DNA of 64,000 nucleotides from Eubacteriales bacterium (GTDB lineage Bacteria; Bacillota; Clostridia; Christensenellales; UBA1242): NCBI GenBank assembly GCA_018384735.1, contig JAHAXB010000032.1, positions 1 to 64,000 of the forward strand, read 5' to 3'. Shown piece by piece: positions 8,888 to 19,496 of this stretch (position 1 is its first letter; each line of letters starts with the position of its first letter). The notes under the pieces were generated by a model. It saw only the letters and a program-made list of their open reading frames with translations, ran no database searches and was not told where the DNA came from. The position numbers and the translations under genes were made by a program.

Positions 8888-11376
8888 CAATTAAACAACG
8901 CACGGCGGAACATTTCGGCGGGCAACATGGACAAAGCCAACACGCCGGCAAAGATAATGTAACCCCAGTCAACCGGCACGGTACGGAAGATACCACCACC
9001 ATAAAAAACGATGAAAAACTGCGACACGATAATCGCGGACATGATAATCACGAATGCTTTGTTTTTGAACAAACCGCGCAATAAGTTAATACCGTTAGCG
9101 CGGGCGTTAAATGCGTTGCAAACATTCAAAAACATGAAGAAAGTAAAGAACACGGTCACGAAAACTTGCTGGTTACCCACAATGTTTTGCACACGTGGTG
9201 ACAACAAAAACCACATACAAATCAAACTGCCGAATACACTACCCCAAATAATTTTGCCCCACATGGCCGGCGTAATTAAACTTTCGTCACGGCGTTTGGG
9301 TGGTTGCCGCATATAGACAGGCGACGGTTTTTCCCCACCAAAAGCTAAACCAGCCAAAGTATCCATCACTAAGTTAATCCATAACATTTGAATTACGGTA
9401 ATCGGGGCAATCATACCGAATAACGGTGCCAAGATACAAATGGCCATCGCAATAAAGTTAATGGTTAATTTAAAGACCAAAAACTTGCGGATACTTTCAA
9501 ACAAGGTACGTCCAAAAGAAACTGCCTTGGTAATCGAATGAATGTTGTCATCCATAATAACAATGTCGCCCGCCGCTTTGGCCACTTCGGTACCACTGCC
9601 CATGGCAAAACCCAGTTCGGCACGCTTTAACGCCGGCGCATCATTCACACCATCGCCAGTCATTCCCACCACCAAGTTCAAAGATTGCGCGACCCGTACC
9701 AGCCGGCTTTTGTCTTGTGGATAAGCCCGCGCCACGACCCGCAGTTTGGGTAACAGGTGCGCCAACGCTTGGTCGTCCAAACGATTAAGTTCGTCACTGG
9801 TCAAAACTAAACCATCATGTTCCAGAATACCAACTTCGCGAGCAATGGTTACCGCCGTATCGCGCGCATCACCCGTTACCAAAACCACTTGAATTTTTGC
9901 ATCGTGTAAAGTTTGGATACTGGCACATGCTTCAGGACGCACCGTATCGCGAATTACGATAAAACCCAACAGCACTTCGCCCTGTGTCACACAAATGACG
10001 CGCATGGCTTGCTGATTCAGTTGGGTTACTTTTTGCATGAGGCGCGCCCGTTCCAAAACATCTAAATGACAATGTGGCAACAAAACTTCAGTGGCACCCT
10101 TGTAGTAGGTGTCCCCCTCACTGGTGGTAGTCGCCATATATTTGGTCGCCGAAGAAAATGGTTGAGTCTGTTGCTTGGTAACTTTGGGCATGACACCGCC
10201 CAGCAATTCACTGCCGAACTGAGCCAAAACACGGTCAGTGATATTACCACCAATAAAACCTTGGGCGGTTGGTTCGGCTTCATTATTGACCACCAAAGCT
10301 GTACCCAAAATTTTCCCAAAGCCACCGAGCGTACTGCGGAAGTCGCTGGTAACATACTGACCATTTGGCAACAAGACGCCGCAGACCGACAACTTGCCTT
10401 GCGTAATTGTGCCGGTCTTATCTGTAAATAAAATGTTCAAACTGCCGGCGGTTTCGACCGCACTAAGTTTACGCACTAATAACTGGTCACGCATCATAGC
10501 ACGCATATTTGAAGACAGCACGACGGTAATCATCATGGGTAAGCCGTCCGGCACCGCCATGACCACCACGGACACCACCAAAGTAACCGCGGTCAAAACT
10601 TCGTGAAAGGTTATGCCCCCACCGCCCACACTGATTAAGTAGGTCACGGCCGCAATGGCCGCACCCACATAACCAATGATGGAAACCAAGTTTGCCAGTT
10701 TTGAAAGTTTGACTTTCAATGGGCTGGTCGGTGGATTTTCAGTTAAGCCCGCAGCAATTTTTCCGTAAACCGTTTGACCGCCGACCGCGGTAACCTGCAT
10801 AACACCCGTACCACCCGTCACAACAGTACCCGCAAATAATTGGTTGGGTGCCATAAAATCGGCGGTCTGTGCAGGGGTTGCGCTGACCCGTTTGTGACAT
10901 TCCAAACTTTCGCCGTTAAGGACACTTTGGTCCACGCTGATTTCGCCCGCCAACATAACTCCATCGGCGGGGATTTTATCGCCCGAACTTAGCAACACAA
11001 TTTCGCCCACCACGATTTCGGTCGCCGGCACTAACAAAGTTTTACCCGCCCGTTTAACGCGGGATTGAATCTGCGCCGACATTTTTTCCAGCTTTTGGAA
11101 AGCGGATTCGCTGCCTAATTCACTCAACGTACTGACTGTTACCGCAATCACAATCGACATGACAATGCCAAAAGTTTCCAAAAAGTTGTGCGTATAAAAC
11201 AAACACGCCAGATTGATGCCCGTCACAATCATCAAAATTTTCATAATCGGGTCGCCTAAGTTGCCGATGAAAATTTGCCAAAAACTCCGTTTTTTGGGCG
11301 GTGTTAAAGTGTTACTGCCATAATCCGCCCGCGCTTGTTCCACTTCGTGCGGGGTCAATCCGTAAAACTCTTGCAT
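8884..11376 (-). CDS. P-type (PMCA-like) Ca2+-transporting ATPase
   Basis: FTDKTGTITQG phosphorylation motif, VTGDARDTA, MTGDGVNDAPALK; TM4 PDGLP. Confidence 0.92.
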   Translation of the reverse strand: MQEFYGLTPHEVEQARADYGSNTLTPPKKRSFWQIFIGNLGDPIMKILMIVTGINLACLFYTHNFLETFGIVMSIVIAVTVSTLSELGSESAFQKLEKMSAQIQSRVKRAGKTLLVPATEIVVGEIVLLSSGDKIPADGVMLAGEISVDQSVLNGESLECHKRVSATPAQTADFMAPNQLFAGTVVTGGTGVMQVTAVGGQTVYGKIAAGLTENPPTSPLKVKLSKLANLVSIIGYVGAAIAAVTYLISVGGGGITFHEVLTAVTLVVSVVVMAVPDGLPMMITVVLSSNMRAMMRDQLLVRKLSAVETAGSLNILFTDKTGTITQGKLSVCGVLLPNGQYVTSDFRSTLGGFGKILGTALVVNNEAEPTAQGFIGGNITDRVLAQFGSELLGGVMPKVTKQQTQPFSSATKYMATTTSEGDTYYKGATEVLLPHCHLDVLERARLMQKVTQLNQQAMRVICVTQGEVLLGFIVIRDTVRPEACASIQTLHDAKIQVVLVTGDARDTAVTIAREVGILEHDGLVLTSDELNRLDDQALAHLLPKLRVVARAYPQDKSRLVRVAQSLNLVVGMTGDGVNDAPALKRAELGFAMGSGTEVAKAAGDIVIMDDNIHSITKAVSFGRTLFESIRKFLVFKLTINFIAMAICILAPLFGMIAPITVIQMLWINLVMDTLAGLAFGGEKPSPVYMRQPPKRRDESLITPAMWGKIIWGSVFGSLICMWFLLSPRVQNIVGNQQVFVTVFFTFFMFLNVCNAFNARANGINLLRGLFKNKAFVIIMSAIIVSQFFIVFYGGGIFRTVPVDWGYIIFAGVLALSMLPAEMFRRALFNC

Positions 11377-11411
11377 TTCCTATATATATAGGCGTGAAAG
11401 ACGAAATTTGC

Positions 11412-11440
11412 TTGTCAATCAGGGGGTTAAGGATTAGACT
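11412..11440 (+). promoter_or_regulatory. Promoter of the V-type ATPase operon
   Basis: TTGTCA - 17 bp - TAGACT, ending 8 nt before ATG at 11449. Confidence 0.65.
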
Positions 11441-11448
11441 ACCTCATT

Positions 11449-11721
11449 ATGTTAGCTGATACCTTACAAGTCCTGCATGATACCGAAAATAAGGCCGAAA
11501 AAATCCTGACCGATGCTAATTTACAAGTATGTGAAATTGAAAAACAAACTTATCAAACCATTACCCGCATTGAAAATAACATTAACAACGAAATTGCCAT
11601 GGCAATCGCCGAATTACCACAACCCGAACCTTTACCCGCACCAGAAGTAAAAATTGATGTGCCCCAAGCTAAAATGGACGCGGCCGTAGACTATATCATT
11701 CAAGCCGTACACGGAGCGTAA
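11449..11721 (+). CDS. V-type ATPase subunit G/H-like protein
   Basis: 90 aa coiled-coil protein at the head of the V-ATPase operon. Confidence 0.7.
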   Translation: MLADTLQVLHDTENKAEKILTDANLQVCEIEKQTYQTITRIENNINNEIAMAIAELPQPEPLPAPEVKIDVPQAKMDAAVDYIIQAVHGA

Positions 11722-11723
11722 CC

Positions 11724-13673
11724 ATGATTGAAAAAATGAAAAAAGTCTCCTTAGTGGGAGAACGCGCTAACCTGAAAAAAGTCATTGATACCCTGAAAGC
11801 CAGTGGTAACTTTCAAATTACTTTTTACAAGAGCAGCACTAACCCATTATCGCCCGCGGACGCCAGTTTAAAAAATCAATACAACGCTGAATTAAACCGT
11901 GTGAATAGCGTGTTGAATTTCTTACAGGTCAACAATAAGCCCTTGCGCCTGACTTACCAAGCATTAAAAAATGTGGTCAAAAAACAAAAACAGATTGAAA
12001 CCTTGTTGGCTAAATACGAAAAAGCCAAAATCGACAGCACGGATTTGCAAACCCAAATCAATTTGAACCGAACCACCATGGACAGTTTGCAACAGTTCAG
12101 CGCGTTGCCAATACCTGCCAACTTGTTAAAATCAACCAAGAACGCTTTTGTTTTGGCGGGTTTAATTACCGCCAATGACTTTACTCGTTTCACAAACGAC
12201 ATTGACACCAAAAACTTTCTTTACGAAACCTACCCCACCGCTAACAAAAATCTTTTGGTGGTGATGACCGGTGATGCTGACAACCACCCAATCGCGGAAA
12301 CGATTTTGGATTACAACTTTATTCCGTTCCCCGGTTATTACAGTTTCCCCCGCACGCCGGCCGCGCAAATTGATTACCTCAACCAACAAAACCAAAACTT
12401 GCAAGCCGAACTAGCCAAGATTGCCAACAAGCACCAACCGACCGCGGAACAAATTGACTTGTTAAAAACTTATTATGATTATTTATTGAACGAAATTGAC
12501 ACCTTGGAAATTTTGGCTGCGACCATTCAAACCAAGTACTGCTTCGTGGTCAACGGTTGGATTCCCGCGCGCAAAGCGGACGAGTTTACTCAACTGATTC
12601 ACAAGACCGATAAAAATGTAGCGGTAACCTTGAATGATGCTACCAGCACGGACACTCCGCCCGCGTTAGTACACAACACACCGTTGGTGGCGCCTTATAA
12701 CGCAATTACCATGATGTACGGCGCACCGGGTCGTAACGACATTGACCCAAACCCGTTTGTCGCGATTTTTTATTTCTTGTTCTTTGGCTCTATGTTCGGC
12801 GACTTGGGTTACGGTTTATTGTTGTCGGTCATTACTGCCATCATTCTTTTGGTACGTAAGCCACAAGGCGGGACGCGCCAACTGATTGCGCTGTTTTGTA
12901 TGGGTGGAATTTCCGCCGCTTTGTGGGGTTTGTTATTCAACAGTTGTTTCGGTTTGAACCTGCCCACCTTTATAATGAACCGCACCATCATTGACCCACT
13001 GGGTAACGACGCAACCTTCTTCTTCGCTTTGTCGTTATATTTGGGTGTCATTCAAATTACCGTGGGTAACTTGTTGAACCTGATTAACCAATTACGCTTA
13101 AAACAATGGGCTACCGGTTTCGGCAAAGCCCTGCCCAACTTGGTCATGTTCATCGGTTTGTGTTTGGCTTTCCCCGCTTTAATGCAAAAAATCATTCCGT
13201 TGAATTATGCCATCGTAGATTGGTTCCAACAACTGATGTTCCCCGGTTTAATCATTGCCATTGTTGGTTTTGCGGGCGTGGTTTTGTTCAACGGCATTGG
13301 TCACCGTTTCGGTGGTTATATCATCGGCATGTTTTCCGGTGCTTACAAATTGGTCAACTATTTCAGCGATATTTTGTCTTACGCCCGTTTGTTCGGTGTA
13401 GGACTGGTCGGTTGCGTGATAGCTTACGTTGCTAACTTCCTGTGTGGTATGTTTGCCAGCGCGGGCTTCATCGGCATAATTTTTGGCGGCATTGTCGCAG
13501 TATTATTCCATGCGTTAAACATTGCGCTAAGTTTATTGTCCGCGTACATTCATAACGCGCGCTTACAGTTCGTTGAATTTTTCGGTAAATTTTACGAGGG
13601 CTCGGGTACCCCGTTCGTACCTATGGCCAGCAAACTTCGTTACGCCCGTATCCAAAATGATACGCGTAAATAA
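11724..13673 (+). CDS. ntpI: V-type ATP synthase subunit I
   Basis: Cytoplasmic N-terminus plus polytopic C-terminus; FFGSMFGDLGYGLLL, DILSYARLFGVGL, LQFVEFFGKFYEGSG. Confidence 0.95.
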   Translation: MIEKMKKVSLVGERANLKKVIDTLKASGNFQITFYKSSTNPLSPADASLKNQYNAELNRVNSVLNFLQVNNKPLRLTYQALKNVVKKQKQIETLLAKYEKAKIDSTDLQTQINLNRTTMDSLQQFSALPIPANLLKSTKNAFVLAGLITANDFTRFTNDIDTKNFLYETYPTANKNLLVVMTGDADNHPIAETILDYNFIPFPGYYSFPRTPAAQIDYLNQQNQNLQAELAKIANKHQPTAEQIDLLKTYYDYLLNEIDTLEILAATIQTKYCFVVNGWIPARKADEFTQLIHKTDKNVAVTLNDATSTDTPPALVHNTPLVAPYNAITMMYGAPGRNDIDPNPFVAIFYFLFFGSMFGDLGYGLLLSVITAIILLVRKPQGGTRQLIALFCMGGISAALWGLLFNSCFGLNLPTFIMNRTIIDPLGNDATFFFALSLYLGVIQITVGNLLNLINQLRLKQWATGFGKALPNLVMFIGLCLAFPALMQKIIPLNYAIVDWFQQLMFPGLIIAIVGFAGVVLFNGIGHRFGGYIIGMFSGAYKLVNYFSDILSYARLFGVGLVGCVIAYVANFLCGMFASAGFIGIIFGGIVAVLFHALNIALSLLSAYIHNARLQFVEFFGKFYEGSGTPFVPMASKLRYARIQNDTRK

Positions 13674-13699
13674 AAGATAGGAAAGGAGGATTAAAAATA

Positions 13700-14176
13700 A
13701 TGGGAGGAAATGCTTTTGCTTTAATCGGTGCTGCGTTAGCCGTCGGTTGTTGCTGTACAGGTTCCGCGTTCGGTGTTTTTCATGTTCAACGCGCCAGCTG
13801 TGGTATCATCGCGGAAAAGCCCGAAAAATACAGTAAGACTTTGATTTTGCAGTTGATTCCATCTTCCAGTGCGTTGTATGGCTTCATCGTTGCGTTCTTG
13901 GTTTTGGTTAAAGCTGTTTTAGGCAATTCGGCCTACACCGTCAACGAGGGCTTAATGGTCTTAGGTGGTTGCTTAGCCGTAGCGATTGCCGGTTCAACCG
14001 CAGCCATTGCCCAAGGTAAAGTTTGCGCTTCGGCTGTCGTGATGGTTGGTAAACGTGACGATGCGATTGGTCGTGCGATTACCATGGCGGTCTTCACCGA
14101 ATTGTTTGCTTTGTTTGGTTTGATTATTTCCATCTTGTGCGTGTTGTTAATTCCAGCCACGGCTGTTGCGGCCTAA
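13700..14176 (+). CDS. ntpK: V-type ATP synthase subunit K (rotor ring proteolipid)
   Basis: Two hairpins; AIAQGKVCASA and ion-binding Glu in MAVFTELFALFGLI. Confidence 0.93.
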   Translation: MGGNAFALIGAALAVGCCCTGSAFGVFHVQRASCGIIAEKPEKYSKTLILQLIPSSSALYGFIVAFLVLVKAVLGNSAYTVNEGLMVLGGCLAVAIAGSTAAIAQGKVCASAVVMVGKRDDAIGRAITMAVFTELFALFGLIISILCVLLIPATAVAA

Positions 14177-14185
14177 GGAGTTACC

Positions 14186-14719
14186 ATGACCGAACAAGAT
14201 TTAACCAAAAAAATCTTACGTAACGCCAAGCAACAAGCGAAAGACTTGGTTACCGCGGCCGAACAACGCGCTGCGGAACAAATTGCCAATGCGCAGGCCC
14301 AAGCCGACCACAAACGCGAAACGGCGTTAGCCAAGGGGCAAGCCGATTTAGCATACCGCAAAGTGCAACAACAACGGGCGCACGATGTCGCACGGATCAA
14401 AGCCCAAATCAACGCCAAACAAGCGTGGATTGACCGGGCTTTTGCTACCGCTAAGGACAAGCTGGTGCATGCTTCCGCCAAGGAAATCAAAACTTTGGTT
14501 GATGCACTAACCCAAAAATACGCCCAAGCGGGTGACAAAGTGTTAATTGCCCAGAACTGGGCGCACGCGGTACCTAACTTGGAAACCACTACTGCTATCG
14601 ACAGTGGGTTAATCATCGAAAATCAAACTTACCGCATCGAGTTGGACATCGACAGTATCTTGAACGAACTGAAAGAACCGTTGGCGCCAACTGTCGCGGA
14701 AATTTTAGGAGTCATGTAA
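14186..14719 (+). CDS. ntpE: V-type ATP synthase subunit E
   Basis: Helical N-terminus, position in operon. Confidence 0.85.
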   Translation: MTEQDLTKKILRNAKQQAKDLVTAAEQRAAEQIANAQAQADHKRETALAKGQADLAYRKVQQQRAHDVARIKAQINAKQAWIDRAFATAKDKLVHASAKEIKTLVDALTQKYAQAGDKVLIAQNWAHAVPNLETTTAIDSGLIIENQTYRIELDIDSILNELKEPLAPTVAEILGVM

Positions 14720-14720
14720 C

Positions 14721-15395
14721 ATGGCGGGTGGCGTAACTTTTGCGAATGCTAGCATTATCATGCAGGGCGATGCCCATCTTTTAACACGCAAACGCATTCG
14801 TGAAATGGCGACCGCCACCAGTCGTGAAGATTGTTTACGTGTTTTAAGCGAGTGTGGCTACCAAACCGACTTTGCTACCGATGACGAGATTTTGGACGCG
14901 GCACGTGCGCAAACCTTACAAACCTTGCAAGAGTTGTGCGAAGATCCCGCCCTGCTCGCTTGCGTACAGGCGACTAACCAATTAACCGAAGTCAACGCGG
15001 AGCAGGTTTTTGCTACCCTAGCCCGCCAAATTCCACTCATCAAAACACCGAGTATCCGTGAATACTTTACCACTTGGGTTGATTGGGTTAATGTGCGCAG
15101 TTTCTACAAAGGCAGTGACAAAGTTTTTCCCGGTGGTGCTTTGACCGCGGGACATTTGGATCTTTATCCACACATTAGCGCGGAACAACGCGAAGACGCC
15201 ATGCAGGAACGTTTGGACGAATTGGGCGCGGTCGACAAAGACGATATTTTCAAACCTAACCCATTATTTTGGTGGTACCTGCAACGCCAAAAAGAACTGG
15301 TCATTATTAAAGCCATTTTAATCAGCAAGCGCTTTAATTATGACGTGACTTGGTTACGCGAAAATTTGAGGGGGCTGTATGAACAATTCCAATAA
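14721..15395 (+). CDS. ntpC: V-type ATP synthase subunit C (short, 224 aa)
   Basis: Position between E and F; helical AC39-like sequence. Confidence 0.75.
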   Translation: MAGGVTFANASIIMQGDAHLLTRKRIREMATATSREDCLRVLSECGYQTDFATDDEILDAARAQTLQTLQELCEDPALLACVQATNQLTEVNAEQVFATLARQIPLIKTPSIREYFTTWVDWVNVRSFYKGSDKVFPGGALTAGHLDLYPHISAEQREDAMQERLDELGAVDKDDIFKPNPLFWWYLQRQKELVIIKAILISKRFNYDVTWLRENLRGLYEQFQ

Positions 15396-15708
15396 AATGA
15401 TTGCGGTAATTGGTGAACAAACCATTGTAAAGATTTTTCGCGCCATCGGCTATGATTGTTTTTATGATACTGACCCCGCAGATGTGGTTGCCCGTTGTCA
15501 GGAACTGGATGCGGCTGGTTATAAAATCATCTTAATTTTGGAAAAGACGGCAGCGCAAATCGCAAAATACTTGGACAGTCGGGCGAGCATTGCCTACCCC
15601 ATCATCATGCCAATTCCCGATACTGTGACACACAGCCATTACGGAATGCAACGCTTAAAGGAAAATATGGAAAAAGCCATGGGCATTAAAGTAGGAGGAA
15701 ATTTATGA
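15379..15708 (+). CDS. V-type ATP synthase subunit F
   Basis: MIAVIGEQTIVKIFRAIG... IILILEKTAAQI; small Rossmann-like subunit before A. Confidence 0.88.
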   Translation: MNNSNKMIAVIGEQTIVKIFRAIGYDCFYDTDPADVVARCQELDAAGYKIILILEKTAAQIAKYLDSRASIAYPIIMPIPDTVTHSHYGMQRLKENMEKAMGIKVGGNL

Positions 15709-17444
15709 AGCAAGCGAAAATTGTAAAAGTCAGTGGTCCACTGGTGGTGGCTTCTGGTCTTGATAGTGCGAACTTACACGATGTAGTTTACGTCGGCAAC
15801 GCAAAATTAGTTGGCGAAATTATTGAACTGCGCGGTGATAAGGCCAGCATTCAGGTCTACGAAGAAACCAGCGGGATTAAAGTTGGCGACCCAGTAGAAA
15901 ACACGAACGCCCCGTTGTCCATGGAATTGGCCCCCGGTATCATGTCCGGTATCTTTGACGGGATTGGACGTCCGCTGACCAAAATTCGCGACTTAGTGGG
16001 TAACCGCATTACCACGGGATTATCCGTAGATAAATTGGACCGCAGTGCAAAGTGGGAATTTAAACCAACTAAGCAGGTCGGCGACACGGTAACCGCGGGC
16101 GATGTTTTGGGTACGGTACAAGAAACTGCCGTGATTGAACACCGCATTATGGTGCCGTACGGTATGCAAGGTAAAGTTTCCAAAATCCAAGCAGGTAACT
16201 TTACCATCGTGGATACGATTGCCGAAATCGATGGGCAGCCCGTGCAAATGCTGCAAAAATGGCCGGTGCGTGTCGCGCGTCCGATTACCCGTAAGTTAGC
16301 CACCAGCGTGCCATTGATTACCGGACAACGTACGATTGATACTTTGTTCCCGATTGCCAAAGGTGGTGTGGCGGCTATTCCGGGTCCTTTCGGCTCGGGT
16401 AAAACTGTTTGCCAACACCAAATCGCCAAATGGTCGGATGCCCAAGTGGTAGTCTACATTGGTTGTGGCGAGCGCGGTAACGAAATGACCGATGTCTTAA
16501 ATGAATTTCCGGAACTGGTCGATGTAAAGACCGGCGAACCGTTAATGAAACGTACCATCTTGATTGCTAACACCAGTGATATGCCGGTGGCGGCGCGTGA
16601 AGCCAGCATCTACACCGGTATCACGATTGCGGAATATTTCCGCGACATGGGCTACGATGTCGCCATCATGGCGGATAGTACCAGTCGTTGGGCGGAAGCG
16701 TTGCGCGAAATGAGCGGACGCTTGGAAGAACTGCCGGGCGAAGAGGGCTACCCCGCCTACCTCAGCAGTCGTATCGCCGAATTTTACGAACGTGCGGGAC
16801 GCGTGCAAGTTTTGGGTTCGGAAGGTCTTTTGGGTTCGATTACCGCGATTGGTGCGGTATCGCCGCCCGGTGGTGATTTAAGCGAACCAGTTTCCCAAGC
16901 CACCTTACGCATTGTCAAAGTTTTCTGGGGTTTGTCCGCGGCGTTAGCTTACCACCGTCACTTCCCCGCGATTGATTGGCTAACTTCGTATTCGCTGTAC
17001 GCTGACCAGTTGGGTAACTGGTACCGCGACAACCTTTCACCTGATTACGCGGGCTACCGTCAAGGTGCCATAAAGATTTTACAACTTTCTGCCAACCTGG
17101 AAGAAATCGTCCGTTTGGTCGGCGAGGATTCTTTATCCGATGGTGACCGTTTGATTTTGGATATGGCCAACCAGTTAAAGGAAAACTACCTGATGCAAGA
17201 CGCAATGAGCGAAATCGACACTTACGCAGCACCCCGCAAACAATTTTTAATGTTGGAAGCGATGATGACTTATTACAACATGGCGGCAACAGCCATTCGC
17301 AAAGGTGTCCCCTACGAGAAAGTAGTTTTGCCAACCTTCCGTGAAGAGTTCGCGCAATTCCGCTACATTCCAAACGACGAAGCCGAAAAGATTGCGGACT
17401 TAACCAACCGCATCAAATACGAATTAGGAGGTAAACTGGCGTGA
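15705..17444 (+). CDS. ntpA: V-type ATP synthase catalytic subunit A
   Basis: [20 protein letters not shown]-loop; [42 protein letters not shown]. Confidence 0.98.
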   Translation: MKQAKIVKVSGPLVVASGLDSANLHDVVYVGNAKLVGEIIELRGDKASIQVYEETSGIKVGDPVENTNAPLSMELAPGIMSGIFDGIGRPLTKIRDLVGNRITTGLSVDKLDRSAKWEFKPTKQVGDTVTAGDVLGTVQETAVIEHRIMVPYGMQGKVSKIQAGNFTIVDTIAEIDGQPVQMLQKWPVRVARPITRKLATSVPLITGQRTIDTLFPIAKGGVAAIPGPFGSGKTVCQHQIAKWSDAQVVVYIGCGERGNEMTDVLNEFPELVDVKTGEPLMKRTILIANTSDMPVAAREASIYTGITIAEYFRDMGYDVAIMADSTSRWAEALREMSGRLEELPGEEGYPAYLSSRIAEFYERAGRVQVLGSEGLLGSITAIGAVSPPGGDLSEPVSQATLRIVKVFWGLSAALAYHRHFPAIDWLTSYSLYADQLGNWYRDNLSPDYAGYRQGAIKILQLSANLEEIVRLVGEDSLSDGDRLILDMANQLKENYLMQDAMSEIDTYAAPRKQFLMLEAMMTYYNMAATAIRKGVPYEKVVLPTFREEFAQFRYIPNDEAEKIADLTNRIKYELGGKLA

Positions 17445-18823
17445 ACAAGTATTACAAAACCATCAAAAGTGCGGTCGGACCTTTGTTAGTGGTCACCGAT
17501 ACCGCGGGTGTTACCTATAACGAATTTGTTGAAATCAAGGCCGATGACGGCACAGTGCGTTACGGTAAAGTTTTGGAAGTCTTGGACGACAAAGCCGTGG
17601 TGCAATTATTCAATGTCGGACAAGGTTTAGGGATTCATGATAACGCGGTCAAATTCACCGGACACGGCTTGGAGGTTGCGGTATCGCCCGACATCTTGGG
17701 TCGCGTGTTCGACGGCTTAGGTCGCCCGAAAGACGGTGCTGCCCCGTTAATTGCCAGCAAGAAATTGGACATTAACGGTACACCGATTAACCCCGTGGCG
17801 CGTGATTATCCGCAAGATTTTATTCAAACGGGGATTTCCACGATTGACGGCTTGAACACTTTGGTGCGTGGTCAAAAGTTACCGATTTTTTCCATGTCGG
17901 GTATGCCCCACGCTGAATTAGCCGCGCAAATTGCCCGCCAAGCCACGGTACCTAATTCTGAGACTAAGTTCGCCATCGTGTTTGCGGCGATTGGTATTAC
18001 CTATGATGAAGCCGCCTACTTCATGAATTCGTTTGCGGAAACCGGTGCGCTGGCTCGTTCAGTTATGTTTATCAACTTAGCGAACGACCCCGCACTTGAA
18101 CGTATCGCAACCCCGCGTGTGGCTTTGACGGTAGCCGAATATTTGGCGTTTGAATTAAACTATCACGTTTTGGTCATTACCACGGATATGACGAACTACG
18201 CCGAAGCGTTGCGCGAAGTTTCCGCCGCCCGTAAAGAAATTCCGGGTCGTCGCGGTTATCCGGGCTACCTGTACACCGACTTGGCTTCGCTTTACGAACG
18301 CGCTGGTTGTATTAAAGGTTGCCAAGGTTCAATTACGCAAATTCCGATTCTAACCATGCCGGAAGACGACAAAACCCACCCGATTCCGGACTTAACCGGT
18401 TACATTACCGAAGGACAAATTGTTATTTCGCGCGAACTGTACAAAAAAGGAATTACCCCGCCGATTGACATTTTGCCGTCCTTGTCGCGTTTGAAAGACA
18501 AAGGCATCGGTAAAGGTAAAACCCGTGACGACCACAAAAATGTGCTGAACCAATTATTCGCCTGTTACGCCAAAGGCAAGGACAGTAAAGAATTGGCGCA
18601 AATTTTGGGCGAATCCGCTTTATCCGCGACCGACCAACTGTACTGCAAATTCGCTACCGAGTTTGAAAATCAATTTATCAACCAAGGTTTCAATACTAAC
18701 CGCACGATTGATGAAACTTTGGATTTGGGTTGGCATTTACTGCGTATGTTACCAAAAGTCGAACTAACCCGTATCAGCAAACCAATTTTGGATAAGTATT
18801 ACGACGATGGCAACAACGACTAA
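17441..18823 (+). CDS. ntpB: V-type ATP synthase subunit B
   Basis: [50 protein letters not shown]. Confidence 0.98.
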   Translation: MNKYYKTIKSAVGPLLVVTDTAGVTYNEFVEIKADDGTVRYGKVLEVLDDKAVVQLFNVGQGLGIHDNAVKFTGHGLEVAVSPDILGRVFDGLGRPKDGAAPLIASKKLDINGTPINPVARDYPQDFIQTGISTIDGLNTLVRGQKLPIFSMSGMPHAELAAQIARQATVPNSETKFAIVFAAIGITYDEAAYFMNSFAETGALARSVMFINLANDPALERIATPRVALTVAEYLAFELNYHVLVITTDMTNYAEALREVSAARKEIPGRRGYPGYLYTDLASLYERAGCIKGCQGSITQIPILTMPEDDKTHPIPDLTGYITEGQIVISRELYKKGITPPIDILPSLSRLKDKGIGKGKTRDDHKNVLNQLFACYAKGKDSKELAQILGESALSATDQLYCKFATEFENQFINQGFNTNRTIDETLDLGWHLLRMLPKVELTRISKPILDKYYDDGNND

Positions 18824-19448
18824 CATTAACGCCACTCGCATGGAACGGTTACGCCAAAATGACCGCTTGAAAACGGCACGGCGCGCGCACAAACTGTTGG
18901 AAGACAAATACGACGAAATGGTGCATAAGTTCACCGAGTTGATTAAACGCAACCGCAACTTACGCGAATTGGTTGAAAAACAACTGCAACAAGCGTTACG
19001 CTTGTACGTGTCCGCCAGCGTACACATGTCGACCAACGCGATTGACACCGCGCTGGCCAGCCGTCATCACACGGTTACGCTGAACTGCTCCTCCCAAAAT
19101 ATTATGGGGCTAACGGTACCCCACATTGAAATTGCCGACGAAACTTTAAATAAGGACGAAGCAATTTTACTCACGACGCCGGTTAATTTTGATGACGCAA
19201 TCCGACTGTTACAACAGTTGACGGCGACTTTGATTGAATTAGCCAATATCGAAAAAACTTGTAGCATGCTGGCGGACGAAATCCAAAAGGTGCGTCGCCG
19301 CATTAACAGTTTGGAATACAACATGATTCCCGACATTCAGAGTAAAATTAAATTCATCACAATGAAATTGGACGAAAATCAACGCGAAACGCAAATCCGC
19401 GTCATGAAAATCAAAGATATGCAAAGCAAAGCCGAAACCGACGCATAA
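18807..19448 (+). CDS. ntpD: V-type ATP synthase subunit D
   Basis: [34 protein letters not shown]-terminal [12 protein letters not shown]. Confidence 0.96.
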   Translation: MATTTNINATRMERLRQNDRLKTARRAHKLLEDKYDEMVHKFTELIKRNRNLRELVEKQLQQALRLYVSASVHMSTNAIDTALASRHHTVTLNCSSQNIMGLTVPHIEIADETLNKDEAILLTTPVNFDDAIRLLQQLTATLIELANIEKTCSMLADEIQKVRRRINSLEYNMIPDIQSKIKFITMKLDENQRETQIRVMKIKDMQSKAETDA

Positions 19449-19475
19449 AAAAAGCCCGAGCGATACGGGCTTTTT
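19447..19475. terminator. Bidirectional terminator between ntpD and the virB4-like gene
   Basis: aaaaaaagcccgagcgatacgggcttttt: 7-bp GC-rich stem flanked by A and T runs. Confidence 0.85.
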
Positions 19476-19496
19476 AATTGACAATCGCAAAACAGT

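Noticed and set aside
11384-11393. TATATATATA as a repeat or phase-variable tract
   Set aside because: Only ten bases in an AT-rich divergent promoter region.
15857-17373. Antisense ORFs of 190, 78, 88 and 152 aa in ntpA
   Set aside because: Shadow ORFs from codon bias on the opposite strand of a highly conserved gene.
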